In this document: positions 1 through 9,083 of the stretch, in pieces
Layout of the letters: each line of letters begins with the position of its first letter
How positions within the stretch are numbered: position 1 is the stretch's first letter
Assembly: GCA_000940995.1 (NCBI GenBank)
Contig: CP005974.1
Span: forward strand, 310,001-374,000
From: Photobacterium gaetbulicola Gung47
GTDB taxonomy: Bacteria > Pseudomonadota > Gammaproteobacteria > Enterobacterales > Vibrionaceae
Reading direction: 5' to 3'
Length of the DNA: 64,000 bases
Translations under genes and position numbers: made by a program
The notes under the pieces: model-generated
Database searches by the model: none
What the model saw: the letters and a program-made list of their open reading frames with translations, nothing else
Told to the model about the DNA's origin: nothing

Positions 1-1646
1 GCGAAGACATACAACAGGCCACCACGAGCACGAACTTCTTCCACGTTTGATTTCAGCTTCTCCAGCAGTTCATTGCTTGGCGCGACGACGACGACTGGCA
101 TATCGGCATCAATCAGTGCCAGCGGACCATGCTTCAATTCTCCCGCCGCATAGGCTTCAGCGTGAATGTAGGAGATCTCTTTGAGCTTCAACGAAGCTTC
201 CATCGCAATCGGGTAGAACTCACCACGGCCCAGGAACAGGGTATGGTGCTTGTCGGCAAAGTCAGTGGCCAACTCTTCTATTTCTTTCTCGAAAGACAGT
301 GCAGCATTGATCTGCTGCGGCAGGGCATGCAGCGCTTCAACGATCTCTTTTTCTTTCGCTTTGCTAATGCGGTTTTGCTGCTTACCCAGCGCCGTCACCA
401 GCATCAGCAGGGCAGAAAGCTGAGTGGTGAAGGCCTTGGTTGATGCCACACCAATCTCCACTCCCGCACGGGTCATGAAGGCAAAATCTGATTCACGCAC
501 CAGTGAAGAGCCCGCCACGTTACAGATTGTCATGGCCGCCATATAGCCTTTTTCCTTGGCCAGGCGAAGCGCTGCCAGGGTATCAGCGGTTTCACCGGAC
601 TGAGACAAGGTGATCAGCAGGCTGTTCGGGCGGGTAACGAACTTGCGGTAGCGGAATTCAGACGCAATTTCCACATCACAGCTTACGCCAGCGATGTCTT
701 CGAACCAGTAACGCGCGGTCATACCGGCATTGTAAGATGTGCCACAGGCCACAATCTGGACATGTTCAACCTTGCTCAGGATGTCTGCCGCGTTCACACC
801 AATCGCTTCAGTCACCACAGAATCAGCCGTGACACGCCCTTCCATGGTGTTGATTAGCGCAGTCGGCTGCTCATAGATCTCTTTTTGCATGAAGTGACGG
901 TACTGGCCTTTGTCACCAGCGTCGTGCTCGGCATTGGATTCAGCGATTTCACGCTCGACGCGTTCACCAGAGGCATCATACACCGTTACCTCGCGACGGG
1001 TAATTTCTGCCACATCACCTTCTTCCAGGTACATGAAACGGCGGGTAACGTTAAGCAGGGCGAGCTGATCGGAAGCGAGGAAGTTCTCACCGACACCAAA
1101 GCCGATAACAATCGGGCTGCCAGAGCGCGCGACCACAATCCGAGACGGGTCCTTGCGATCCAGGGCAACCGTACCGTAAGCCCCTGTCAATTGCTTCGCG
1201 GTTTTCTGCACCGCTTCTAGCAGGGTATCCGCGGTGCGCAGTTCCCACTCCACCATGTGAGCAATCACTTCGGTGTCGGTTTGCGATTCAAAGACGTAAC
1301 CACGAGATTGCAGTAGCTCACGCAGCTCTTCGTGGTTCTCGATAATACCGTTGTGAACCACGGCAATATCACCAGACATGTGTGGGTGGGCATTGGCTTC
1401 CGACGGCTCGCCATGGGTTGCCCAGCGGGTATGTGCGATACCAGTACCACCAACCACATGGGCTTCGTCAACGGCATCAGCCAGCTCCTGGACTTTACCC
1501 AGACGGCGGACGCGGGTCAGATTAGACTCGCCATCAACAATCGCGACACCGGCAGAGTCATAACCGCGGTACTCGAGGCGGCGTAGCCCTTCGACCAGAA
1601 TTTCCGCTACATCACGCTGTGCTACCGCACCAACAATCCCACACAT
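1..1646 (-). CDS. glmS: Glutamine-fructose-6-phosphate aminotransferase (partial, C-terminus outside window)
   Basis: Makes glucosamine-6-phosphate from fructose-6-phosphate and glutamine, the first step toward UDP-GlcNAc. The reading frame starts MCGIVGAVA, so after Met removal Cys is the N-terminal nucleophile of the glutaminase domain. The frame is open to the window edge, giving about 548 of the usual ~610 residues. The last visible part is the second SIS (sugar isomerase) domain, with MPVVVVAPSNELLEKL and then an EEVRARGG segment. An AGGAGC ribosome site precedes the ATG. It lies 19 bp downstream of a DeoR-type regulator on the same strand, and glmU is next upstream, so precursor synthesis and its likely regulator are grouped. 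Truncation is due only to the window boundary. Confidence 0.97.
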   Translation of the reverse strand, partial: MCGIVGAVAQRDVAEILVEGLRRLEYRGYDSAGVAIVDGESNLTRVRRLGKVQELADAVDEAHVVGGTGIAHTRWATHGEPSEANAHPHMSGDIAVVHNGIIENHEELRELLQSRGYVFESQTDTEVIAHMVEWELRTADTLLEAVQKTAKQLTGAYGTVALDRKDPSRIVVARSGSPIVIGFGVGENFLASDQLALLNVTRRFMYLEEGDVAEITRREVTVYDASGERVEREIAESNAEHDAGDKGQYRHFMQKEIYEQPTALINTMEGRVTADSVVTEAIGVNAADILSKVEHVQIVACGTSYNAGMTARYWFEDIAGVSCDVEIASEFRYRKFVTRPNSLLITLSQSGETADTLAALRLAKEKGYMAAMTICNVAGSSLVRESDFAFMTRAGVEIGVASTKAFTTQLSALLMLVTALGKQQNRISKAKEKEIVEALHALPQQINAALSFEKEIEELATDFADKHHTLFLGRGEFYPIAMEASLKLKEISYIHAEAYAAGELKHGPLALIDADMPVVVVAPSNELLEKLKSNVEEVRARGGLLYVF

Positions 1647-1665
1647 AGTTTCTTGCTCCTAAATT

Positions 1666-2433
1666 TTATTCCGCAGCCGCGCAGACCACCTGCACGCCAT
1701 GCTGTTCAATCTGTTGTTTGGCTTCCATGTCCAAGCCGTCATCGGTGATCAAGGTGCTGATGCTCGCCCACGGCAGCTCAAGGTTAGGGATCTTGCGGCC
1801 GACCTTGTTGGATTCGACCATCACCACCACTTCCCGCGCTACCTCGGCCATCACCCGGCTCAATCCCACCAGCTCGTTAAAGGTCGTCGTTCCCCGTGCC
1901 GTGTCTATGCCATCGGCCCCAATAAACAACTGGTCAAAGTCATACGAGCGTAATACTGATTCCGCAACCTGTCCCTGGAACGCCTCGGAATGCGGGTCCC
2001 AGGTCCCGCCCGTCATCAGCAGGGTCGGCTCGTTCTCCAGGCTGTTCAGCGCGTTGGCCACATTGAGCGAATTGGTCATCACCACCAGGCCATGCTTGTC
2101 ATTGAGCAAGCTGATCAGGCTGGCAGTGGTGCTGCCGCTGTCGATGATGATCCGGTTATGGTCGCGGATCCGAACGGCTGCTGCCTTGGCAATAGCCAAC
2201 TTACGAACCGAAACTTGTTCTTCCGGCTCACTGACCATTTCGGTCGGCATTGACACAGCACCACCGTAGCGGCGCAGTAGCAGGCCATTCTTCTCGAGCT
2301 CAGCGAGATCCTTACGGACCGTCACCTCTGATGTGGCAAAGTGCTTTGCCAAGGTATCGACACTGACTTCGCCCTGCTCATTGACCATTGAAAGAATGGC
2401 ATGGCGGCGCTGCTGGGTATTACGCTTTGACAT
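1666..2433 (-). CDS. DeoR/GlpR-family transcriptional regulator linked to glmS
   Basis: A 255-residue DeoR-family protein. An N-terminal helix-turn-helix (about residues 6-60, with the typical SEVTVRKDLAELEKNG recognition segment) is followed by a DeoR sensor domain with IDSGSTT near residue 97 and a DGID segment near 175, which in this family binds a phosphorylated sugar. It sits between glmU and glmS on the same strand, 19 bp before glmS. By inference it controls glmS and/or itself in response to an amino-sugar phosphate. No clear Shine-Dalgarno is visible before the ATG; GTAATTTC directly precedes it. Two inverted repeats and TTCGAA-type motifs lie upstream (2459-2534) and could be operators. 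The effector and targets are not shown by sequence. Confidence 0.85.
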   Translation of the reverse strand: MSKRNTQQRRHAILSMVNEQGEVSVDTLAKHFATSEVTVRKDLAELEKNGLLLRRYGGAVSMPTEMVSEPEEQVSVRKLAIAKAAAVRIRDHNRIIIDSGSTTASLISLLNDKHGLVVMTNSLNVANALNSLENEPTLLMTGGTWDPHSEAFQGQVAESVLRSYDFDQLFIGADGIDTARGTTTFNELVGLSRVMAEVAREVVVMVESNKVGRKIPNLELPWASISTLITDDGLDMEAKQQIEQHGVQVVCAAAE

Positions 2434-2458
2434 GAAATTACGAACTGATAGCTATAAG

Positions 2459-2534
2459 TTTCGAATTGAAAGAAATACTAGCAGATCAAAACTTTTTTGA
2501 TCAACTATGTGCAATTAATTTTTTATTCGAAAGA
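2459..2534 (-). promoter_or_regulatory. Candidate promoter/operator region of the DeoR-type regulator
   Basis: On the minus strand a possible promoter has -35 TTGATC and -10 TAGTAT 18 bp apart, close to the gene start. The -35 lies in a palindrome, GATCAAAA-CTT-TTTTGATC (2484-2502). A TTTCGAATTGAAAG motif (2459-2472) and an ATTCGAAAG motif (2524-2532) flank it. DeoR proteins often bind repeated TTTCG/CGAAA motifs, so autoregulation is plausible but inferred. Confidence 0.4.
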
Positions 2535-2572
2535 AGACGGATAGAAGCCTGGCACTATTGGCTGCAGGCATG

Positions 2573-2599
2573 AAAAAGGCAAGGGCTCAGCCTTGCCTT
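2573..2599 (-). terminator. Rho-independent terminator after glmU
   Basis: Perfect 9-bp stem (AAGGCAAGG/CCTTGCCTT) with a 6-nt loop, followed on the minus strand by a U tract. It lies just beyond the glmU stop and separates glmU from the regulator-glmS pair. Confidence 0.85.
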
Positions 2600-2622
2600 T
2601 GGGTATAACGGAGCAAAAAGAA

Positions 2623-3981
2623 TTACTTCTTCTCAGGACGCTTCCAGCCTTTGACGGTACGGGCTGGCGCGCGGGTGATCACCAGCTCGCCTTCGCCCAC
2701 ATTGCGGTTGATGGTCGCACCGGCACCGATGGTCGCACCTTTGCCAACCTTGACCGGGGCAATCAGCTGGGTATCCGAGCCGACAAACACATCGTCGGCA
2801 ATCTCGGTCTTGAATTTGTTGGCACCGTCATAGTTGCAGGTAATGGTGCCGGCACCGATGTTCACCCGATCGCCGATCTCGGCATCACCCAGGTAGGTCA
2901 GGTGATTGGCCTTAGAGCCCTGGCCCAGGCGTGCTTTTTTCATCTCGACAAAGTTACCCACATGCGAGTCACCCACCAGCTCGGCACCCGGGCGCAGGCG
3001 GGTAAATGGCCCCACCGTACAGTCTTCGCCCACCGTCGCACCTTCAATGACGCTATATGGACGGATCACCGTGTTGTCATCAATCTCGCAGTCCTTGAGG
3101 ATCGAGCCGGCGCCGATCACGACATTATTGCCCAGCGATACGCTGCCTTCGATAATCACATTGGCATCAATCTCCACATCGGTCCCGCACTGCAGCTCAC
3201 CGCGCAAATCAAAGCGGGCAGGATCGCGCAGCATGACACCTTGCTCCAGCAAGCGCTCTGCCTGCATGCTCTGGAAAGCACGCTCAAGCTTGGCCAACTG
3301 AACACGGTTATTGACCCCTTCTACTTCGATGGCACGCACCGGGTGTACCGCTTCAACCGCCCGACCTTCGTTGTGGGCGATCTCGATAATATCGGTCAGG
3401 TAGTATTCGCCTTGTGCGTTATCGTTCTTCAACGCCGACAACCAACGTTTCAGATCGCCACCATTGGCCACCATCACCCCGGTGTTGATTTCCTTGATCA
3501 GCTTTTGCTCTTCCGAGGCATCTTTCTGCTCAACAATCGCCACCACAGGGCCGTTGCGGCGCACGATGCGGCCGTAACCCGTCGGGTCATCAAGCACCAC
3601 GGTCAATAGGGCAATACCGCCGTCAGGCTGGGCATCAAGCAAGTTCTCCAACGTCTCGCTGCTGATGAGCGGTACGTCACCGTACAGAATAAGCACCTTC
3701 TCGTCTTCCGCCAGATCAGGGCAAGCCTGGTTGACCGCGTGGCCAGTACCCAGCTGCTCGGCCTGCAGCACCCAGTTAACCGGCTCTTCGCTCAAGGCGG
3801 CCTGCATCTGATCGCCACCATGGCCGTAGACCAGGTGGATATTGTTGGCGCCAAGGCCAGCGCAGGTATCGATAACGTGCTTAGCCATCGGCTTACCTGC
3901 CAGGGTATGTAGTACTTTAGGCAGGTTGGAGTACATGCGGGTTCCCTTTCCCGCGGCGAGAATCACAGCACTGAAGCTCAT
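2623..3981 (-). CDS. glmU: Bifunctional UDP-GlcNAc pyrophosphorylase / GlcN-1-P acetyltransferase
   Basis: Performs the last two steps to UDP-GlcNAc: acetylation of glucosamine-1-phosphate, then uridylylation. It is 452 residues, the usual family length. The N-terminal nucleotidyltransferase has LAAGKGTRM (residues 8-16) and GDVP (101-104). The C-terminal half is a left-handed beta-helix of hexapeptide repeats. It contains NHLTYLGDAEIG, which carries the catalytic His, and GAGTITCNYDG. The gene is separated from the atp operon by a terminator and has its own upstream gap of about 200 bp. It feeds peptidoglycan and LPS synthesis together with GlmS. Confidence 0.98.
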   Translation of the reverse strand: MSFSAVILAAGKGTRMYSNLPKVLHTLAGKPMAKHVIDTCAGLGANNIHLVYGHGGDQMQAALSEEPVNWVLQAEQLGTGHAVNQACPDLAEDEKVLILYGDVPLISSETLENLLDAQPDGGIALLTVVLDDPTGYGRIVRRNGPVVAIVEQKDASEEQKLIKEINTGVMVANGGDLKRWLSALKNDNAQGEYYLTDIIEIAHNEGRAVEAVHPVRAIEVEGVNNRVQLAKLERAFQSMQAERLLEQGVMLRDPARFDLRGELQCGTDVEIDANVIIEGSVSLGNNVVIGAGSILKDCEIDDNTVIRPYSVIEGATVGEDCTVGPFTRLRPGAELVGDSHVGNFVEMKKARLGQGSKANHLTYLGDAEIGDRVNIGAGTITCNYDGANKFKTEIADDVFVGSDTQLIAPVKVGKGATIGAGATINRNVGEGELVITRAPARTVKGWKRPEKK

Positions 3982-4143
3982 GAATTAATCCTCTTGGTGC
4001 ATATCAAATAAGTAACCTAAAGCCATTGTATAATGCCAATGTCAGGGGAGGCAGGAAAAATAGATATTTTTTTACGAGTAATAACTCACTATGAAACAGC
4101 CATCACCGCCCCCCCCCTTTCTAGCAGTGCTAACCGCCGGGCA

Positions 4144-4173
4144 TAAAAAAAGCGACCCGAGGGTCGCTTTTTG
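4144..4173 (-). terminator. Terminator of the atp operon
   Basis: AAAAAGCGACCC and GGGTCGCTTTTT pair around a short loop just after the atpC stop. It has T/A runs on both sides, so it could also act on plus-strand transcripts. Confidence 0.85.
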
Positions 4174-4186
4174 TGCCTTGCTGATG

Positions 4187-4609
4187 TTAGCGGGCTTTCT
4201 TGGTCAGCTCGATAACTCGAAGCTGAGCAATGGCCTTGGCCAAATCGCTGGCTGCCTGTGCGAAGTCGATGTCGCCATGCTGGTTGTGGATACGCTCCTC
4301 AGCCTGACGTTTCGCTTCTGCCGCTTTCGCTGCGTCCAGATCTTCACCACGGATAGCGGTGTCAGCCAACACGGTAACCGTGCCCGGCTGAACCTCCAGC
4401 ATGCCGCCAGAAAGGTAAATCACCTCTTCTTGGCCATGCTGTTTGGTAATACGGACCATACCCGGCGTGATAGCGGTCAGCAGCGGGGTGTGACCTGCGT
4501 GAATACCCAGTTCACCTTCGCTACCGGTCACCTGAATGTTTTCAGCGCGGCCAGAAAACAGACGTTTCTCTGCACTTACTACATCCAGATGGAAGGTTAT
4601 CGCTGCCAT
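4187..4609 (-). CDS. atpC: F1Fo ATP synthase epsilon subunit
   Basis: Epsilon subunit of the F1 central stalk, coupling rotor to catalysis and inhibiting ATP hydrolysis. It has 140 residues. An N-terminal beta-sandwich (about 1-85, with ELGIHAGHTPLL) is followed by a two-helix C-terminal domain rich in Ala/Glu/Lys, as in E. coli. It is the last gene of the leftward operon atpIBEFHAGDC, 17 bp after atpD, and is followed at once by a strong terminator. Confidence 0.97.
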   Translation of the reverse strand: MAAITFHLDVVSAEKRLFSGRAENIQVTGSEGELGIHAGHTPLLTAITPGMVRITKQHGQEEVIYLSGGMLEVQPGTVTVLADTAIRGEDLDAAKAAEAKRQAEERIHNQHGDIDFAQAASDLAKAIAQLRVIELTKKAR

Positions 4610-4626
4610 GTCGCCTCCTACTTAGC

Positions 4627-6033
4627 TCAAAGCTTCTTCGCTTTTTCCAATACGTCTTCAATCGCGCCGCAGTACATGAATGCCTGCTCTGGGATATCGT
4701 CGTATTCACCCGCAAGAAGACCTTTGAAGCTACGTAGCGTATCTTTCAGCGATACGTAGATACCAGGGTCGCCAGTGAAAACTTCTGCAACGTGGTAAGG
4801 CTGAGTTAGGAAACGCTCAATCTTACGAGCACGGGATACAGCCTGCTTATCTTCTTCAGATAGCTCGTCCATACCCAGGATTGCAATGATGTCTTTCAGC
4901 TCTTTGTAGCGCTGCAGGATGCTCTGTACGCCACGTGCGATATCGTAGTGCTCCTGACCAACCACTAGCGGATCAAGCATACGAGATGTTGAATCCAATG
5001 GGTCGATCGCAGGGTATAGACCCAGAGAAGCGATCTGACGAGAAAGAACAACTGTCGCATCAAGGTGGGCGAACGTGGTCGCCGGCGATGGGTCAGTCAA
5101 GTCATCCGCAGGTACGTATACGGCCTGTACAGACGTGATAGAGCCTGTCTTGGTCGATGTGATACGCTCCTGAAGTACACCCATCTCTTCTGCAAGAGTT
5201 GGCTGGTAACCTACCGCAGAAGGCATACGGCCAAGCAATGCCGATACCTCGGTACCCGCAAGGGTGTAACGGTAGATGTTATCGATGAACAGAAGAACGT
5301 CACGGCCTTCGTCACGGAACTTCTCAGCCATTGTCAGGCCGGTCAGTGCAACACGTAGACGGTTACCTGGTGGCTCGTTCATCTGGCCGTATACCATCGC
5401 TACTTTCGATTCCTCAGGATTCTCGACGTTAACAACGCCCGCTTCCTGCATCTCGTAGTAGAAGTCGTTACCTTCACGAGTACGCTCACCAACACCGGCG
5501 AATACTGACAGACCAGAGTGCTGCAGGGCGATGTTGTTGATAAGTTCCATCATGTTAACGGTCTTACCTACACCCGCACCACCGAACAGGCCGATTTTAC
5601 CACCCTTAGCGAATGGACAAATCAGGTCGATAACCTTAACACCTGTTTCTAGTAGTTCAGTCGCGTTTGACTGCTCTTCGTAGCTTGGTGCTTCACGGTG
5701 AATCGCGTAACGCTCTTTCTCACCGATATCACCACACTCATCAATTGGCTGGCCCAGAACGTTCATGATACGTCCTAGGGTTGCATTACCAACTGGAACC
5801 TCAATTGGGCGGCCTGTGTTTTCAACAGACAAACCACGACGCAGGCCATCAGAAGTACCCATTGCGATACCACGGACAACACCGCCACCAAGCTGCTGCT
5901 GAACTTCCAGTACTAGCGTACCGTTCTCTTTCGCATCAACGTGAAGGGCATCGTATACCTGTGGTACGGAGTCCTGTGGAAACTCTACGTCGACTACCGC
6001 ACCGATGATCTGTACGATCTTACCTGTAGCCAT
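4627..6033 (-). CDS. atpD: F1Fo ATP synthase beta subunit
   Basis: Catalytic subunit of F1. It is 468 residues with Walker A GGAGVGKT at residues 151-158, the GERTREGNDFY segment and a Walker B LLFIDN. The IYRYTLAGTEVSALLGRMPS segment follows. All catalytic motifs are intact. It lies between atpG (32 bp upstream) and atpC (17 bp downstream) in the ATP synthase operon. Confidence 0.98.
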   Translation of the reverse strand: MATGKIVQIIGAVVDVEFPQDSVPQVYDALHVDAKENGTLVLEVQQQLGGGVVRGIAMGTSDGLRRGLSVENTGRPIEVPVGNATLGRIMNVLGQPIDECGDIGEKERYAIHREAPSYEEQSNATELLETGVKVIDLICPFAKGGKIGLFGGAGVGKTVNMMELINNIALQHSGLSVFAGVGERTREGNDFYYEMQEAGVVNVENPEESKVAMVYGQMNEPPGNRLRVALTGLTMAEKFRDEGRDVLLFIDNIYRYTLAGTEVSALLGRMPSAVGYQPTLAEEMGVLQERITSTKTGSITSVQAVYVPADDLTDPSPATTFAHLDATVVLSRQIASLGLYPAIDPLDSTSRMLDPLVVGQEHYDIARGVQSILQRYKELKDIIAILGMDELSEEDKQAVSRARKIERFLTQPYHVAEVFTGDPGIYVSLKDTLRSFKGLLAGEYDDIPEQAFMYCGAIEDVLEKAKKL

Positions 6034-6065
6034 CGTTAATCCTCTAAACTTATTAAATCTTTGCC

Positions 6066-6932
6066 TTAAACAGCAGCTGCACCAGAAACGATTTCAGACA
6101 GCTCTTGCGTAATCGCGGCCTGACGGGCCTTGTTGTACACAAGCTGCAGTTCATCAATCAGGTTTCCTGCATTATCGGTTGCTGCTTTCATCGCGACCAT
6201 TCGAGCGGCCTGCTCACTGGCAAGGTTCTCGACCACGCCCTGGTACACCTGGGATTCGACGTAACGAACCAATAGGGTATCCAGCAGGGCTTTCGGCTCA
6301 GGCTCGTAAATGTAGTCCCAAGCATGGTTGCGCTGCATCTCTTCGTCTTCTGACTTAGGCAAAGGCAGCAATTGATCAATCACTGGTTCCTGAACCATGG
6401 TGTTCACAAACTTGTTGTAAACCAGGTACAGGCGATCCAATTGGCCTTCATCATATTTCTTCAGCATCACGCCAACGGTACCGATCAGCTCATCCACTGA
6501 TGGGTGGTCGCCCAGGCCAGAAACCTGAGCCGCCACGTTGCCGCCGTAGCTGTTAAAGAATGCGGTCGCCTTGGAACCAATCAGGCCCAACTCAACCTCA
6601 GCACCCTGTTCAGACCAGCCCTGGATGTCTGCAATAGCTTGCTTGAACAAGTTAATGTTCAGGCCACCACACAGGCCACGGTCTGTAGAAACAATGATGT
6701 AACCAACGCGCTTGGCTTCACGCTCCTCGAGATAAGGATGCTTATACTCAAGACTACCAAGGGCGATATGACCGATCACTTTGCGCATAGTTTGTGCGTA
6801 TGGGCGTGATGACTCCATTGCGTCTTGCGTTTTACGCATTTTAGACGCAGCCACCATTTCCATCGCTTTGGTGATCTTCTGAGTGTTCTTGACACTACCG
6901 ATCTTGTTACGAATCTCTTTTGCGCCGGCCAT
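6066..6932 (-). CDS. atpG: F1Fo ATP synthase gamma subunit
   Basis: Central rotor shaft of F1. It is 288 residues. The N-terminal helix has KEIRNKIGSVKNTQKITKAM and the C-terminal helix carries KAATDNAGNLI and RQAAITQELSEIVSGA, the two coiled-coil strands that enter the alpha3beta3 hexamer. GLCGGLN near residue 86 is the conserved Rossmann-like segment. Its position between atpA and atpD is canonical. Confidence 0.98.
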   Translation of the reverse strand: MAGAKEIRNKIGSVKNTQKITKAMEMVAASKMRKTQDAMESSRPYAQTMRKVIGHIALGSLEYKHPYLEEREAKRVGYIIVSTDRGLCGGLNINLFKQAIADIQGWSEQGAEVELGLIGSKATAFFNSYGGNVAAQVSGLGDHPSVDELIGTVGVMLKKYDEGQLDRLYLVYNKFVNTMVQEPVIDQLLPLPKSEDEEMQRNHAWDYIYEPEPKALLDTLLVRYVESQVYQGVVENLASEQAARMVAMKAATDNAGNLIDELQLVYNKARQAAITQELSEIVSGAAAV

Positions 6933-6976
6933 CGTTACTCTCCGTTAGTAGGTGATCGCGAGCGATCACCAACCAA

Positions 6977-8518
6977 TTACCAAGTCTGGGTCGCTTTGAA
7001 ACCTTCAACCAGTTTCACGAACTGGGCTTCGATTTCATCATTCCAAGCACCCGTTTCATCAACCTGAGACACTAGCTCAGCAAAGTGACCTTTGGCATAT
7101 GAAAGCAACGCGGCTTCGAAATCAGCAAGCTTAGTCAGCTCGATGTCATTCAAGTAGCCTTTTTCAGCAGCAAAAATAACCAGTGACTGTTCGAACACAG
7201 ACATCGGTGCGTACTGCTTCTGCTTCATCAGCTCAGTTACTTTCTGACCGTGATCAAGCTGCTTCTTCGTTGCTTCATCAAGGTCAGACGAGAACTGGGC
7301 GAACGCCGCAAGTTCACGGTACTGTGCCAGTGCGGTACGGATACCACCGGACAGTTTCTTGATGATCTTGGTCTGGGCAGAACCACCTACACGCGATACA
7401 GAGATACCTGGGTCAACCGCTGGACGAATACCGGCGTTGAACAGCTCTGTCTGTAGGAAGATCTGGCCATCAGTGATAGAGATAACGTTAGTCGGTACGA
7501 ATGCCGATACGTCACCAGCCTGCGTTTCGATGATCGGCAGGGCAGTTAGCGAGCCGGTACGACCTTTCACTTCACCGTTGGTGAATTTTTCTACGTAGTT
7601 CTCGTTAACGCGAGCAGCACGCTCTAGCAGACGAGAGTGGAGGTAGAAAACGTCACCAGGGAAAGCTTCACGGCCCGGCGGACGACGTAGCAACAGTGAG
7701 ATCTGACGGTAGGCAACAGCCTGCTTAGACAGGTCATCGTATACGATCAGGGCATCTTCACCGCGGTCACGGAAGTATTCACCCATTGCACAGCCAGCAT
7801 ATGGTGCTAGGTACTGCAGTGCTGCCGCTTCAGACGCTGAAGCTACAACAACAATGGTGTTTTCCAGTGCGCCGTGCTCTTCCAGTTTGCGAACCACGTT
7901 AGCAATGGTTGACGCTTTCTGGCCGATAGCCACATAAACAGAGTAAATACCAGAGTTCTTCTGGTTGATGATGGCATCGATCGCCATAGCTGTTTTACCA
8001 GTCTGGCGGTCACCGATGATCAGCTCACGCTGGCCACGGCCGATAGGGATCATCGAGTCAACGGCCTTGTAACCAGTCTGTACAGGCTGGTCAACCGATT
8101 TACGGTCGATAACACCCGGTGCAATCACTTCAACCGGAGAGAATGTCTCGGTTTCGATTGGACCTTTACCATCGATTGGCTCGCCCAGTGTGTTCACTAC
8201 GCGGCCTAGTAGTGCAGGGCCTACTGGTACTTCAAGAATACGACCAGTACCCGTTACTTTCATGCCTTCCTGAAGGTCAGCATATGGGCCCATTACAACC
8301 GCACCTACCGAGTCACGCTCAAGGTTAAGTGCCAGTGCAAAACGGCCACCAGGTAATTCAATCATTTCGCCTTGCATTACATCAGCAAGGCCGTGGATAC
8401 GAATGATACCGTCGCTTACCGACACGATAGTACCTTCGTTACGCGCTTCACTTACAACGTTGAAGTTTTCAATACGCTGCTTGATCAGTTCGCTAATTTC
8501 CGTGGAATTAAGTTGCAT
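6977..8518 (-). CDS. atpA: F1Fo ATP synthase alpha subunit
   Basis: Non-catalytic nucleotide-binding subunit of F1. The start is placed at ATG 8518 (MQLNSTEISELIKQRI), giving 513 residues as in E. coli, with GGGGA and GGAG upstream. The in-frame TTG 15 bp earlier would add MGNWS and is less likely. Walker A GDRQTGKT is at residues 169-176, and the VRKLEEHGALENT and PGREAFPGDVFYLHSRLLER segments are intact. It follows atpH by 16 bp. Confidence 0.98.
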   Translation of the reverse strand: MQLNSTEISELIKQRIENFNVVSEARNEGTIVSVSDGIIRIHGLADVMQGEMIELPGGRFALALNLERDSVGAVVMGPYADLQEGMKVTGTGRILEVPVGPALLGRVVNTLGEPIDGKGPIETETFSPVEVIAPGVIDRKSVDQPVQTGYKAVDSMIPIGRGQRELIIGDRQTGKTAMAIDAIINQKNSGIYSVYVAIGQKASTIANVVRKLEEHGALENTIVVVASASEAAALQYLAPYAGCAMGEYFRDRGEDALIVYDDLSKQAVAYRQISLLLRRPPGREAFPGDVFYLHSRLLERAARVNENYVEKFTNGEVKGRTGSLTALPIIETQAGDVSAFVPTNVISITDGQIFLQTELFNAGIRPAVDPGISVSRVGGSAQTKIIKKLSGGIRTALAQYRELAAFAQFSSDLDEATKKQLDHGQKVTELMKQKQYAPMSVFEQSLVIFAAEKGYLNDIELTKLADFEAALLSYAKGHFAELVSQVDETGAWNDEIEAQFVKLVEGFKATQTW

Positions 8519-8534
8519 GCTCCAATTCCCCAAA

Positions 8535-9068
8535 TCAAGACTGCAAAGTATCGCTCAGGCGGTCTAGCTTGCCGCGTACTGAGTTATCGATGACCAAGTC
8601 TCCAGCTCTAATTACAACCCCGGCAATCAGGGTCTCGTCTACACTGCAGTTCAGCTTCACCTTACGGGACAGACGCTGTTCCAGCTTCTTGCCAATCGCT
8701 TCAAGTTGGCTATCGTCCAAGGCAACCGCAGAGGTCACAGAGGCTTCGATAGTCTTCTCCAGCTCGCTTTTCAGCAGCAGGAACTCGTTGCAGACAGCAG
8801 GAAGGGCTTTCAGGCGTCCGTTTTCGGCCATCACCTTAATCAGGTTCTGTCCGGATTCGTTAAGTTGCTCGCCGCATACCGACAGAAAGATTTCTGTCAG
8901 CTTGTCCGCCGCGTAACCGCTATCCAGGATGTCCTGGATGGTCTCGTTACGGGTGACTTCGGCAGCAAAGGTGAGCATTTCCGCCCATTGGGCCAGCTCA
9001 CCTTTCTCAACCGCAAGATCAAAGGCTGCTTTAGCGTAGGGGCGTGCGATAGTAGTCATATCCGACAT
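8535..9068 (-). CDS. atpH: F1Fo ATP synthase delta subunit
   Basis: Links the peripheral b-dimer stalk to the top of F1. It has 177 residues, starting MSDMTTIARPYAKAAFDLAV. This is the conserved N-terminal six-helix domain that binds alpha, and the C-terminal part has AGVVIRAGDLVIDNSVRGKL, the typical OSCP/delta signature. It lies 15 bp after atpF and 16 bp before atpA. Confidence 0.97.
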   Translation of the reverse strand: MSDMTTIARPYAKAAFDLAVEKGELAQWAEMLTFAAEVTRNETIQDILDSGYAADKLTEIFLSVCGEQLNESGQNLIKVMAENGRLKALPAVCNEFLLLKSELEKTIEASVTSAVALDDSQLEAIGKKLEQRLSRKVKLNCSVDETLIAGVVIRAGDLVIDNSVRGKLDRLSDTLQS

Positions 9069-9083
9069 GTGCTGCCCCTTTAA

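Noticed and set aside
2593..3609. A 338-codon open frame on the plus strand opposite glmU
   Set aside because: Wholly antisense to an intact, conserved glmU, with no ribosome site or family motifs; a GC-rich codon shadow.
4109..4117. Run of nine C, a possible phase-variable tract
   Set aside because: It lies in a non-coding gap between glmU and the atp terminator, not in a promoter spacer or gene that I can identify.
4091..4759. A 222-codon open frame across atpC/atpD on the plus strand
   Set aside because: Covers the atp terminator and is antisense to atpC and the end of atpD.
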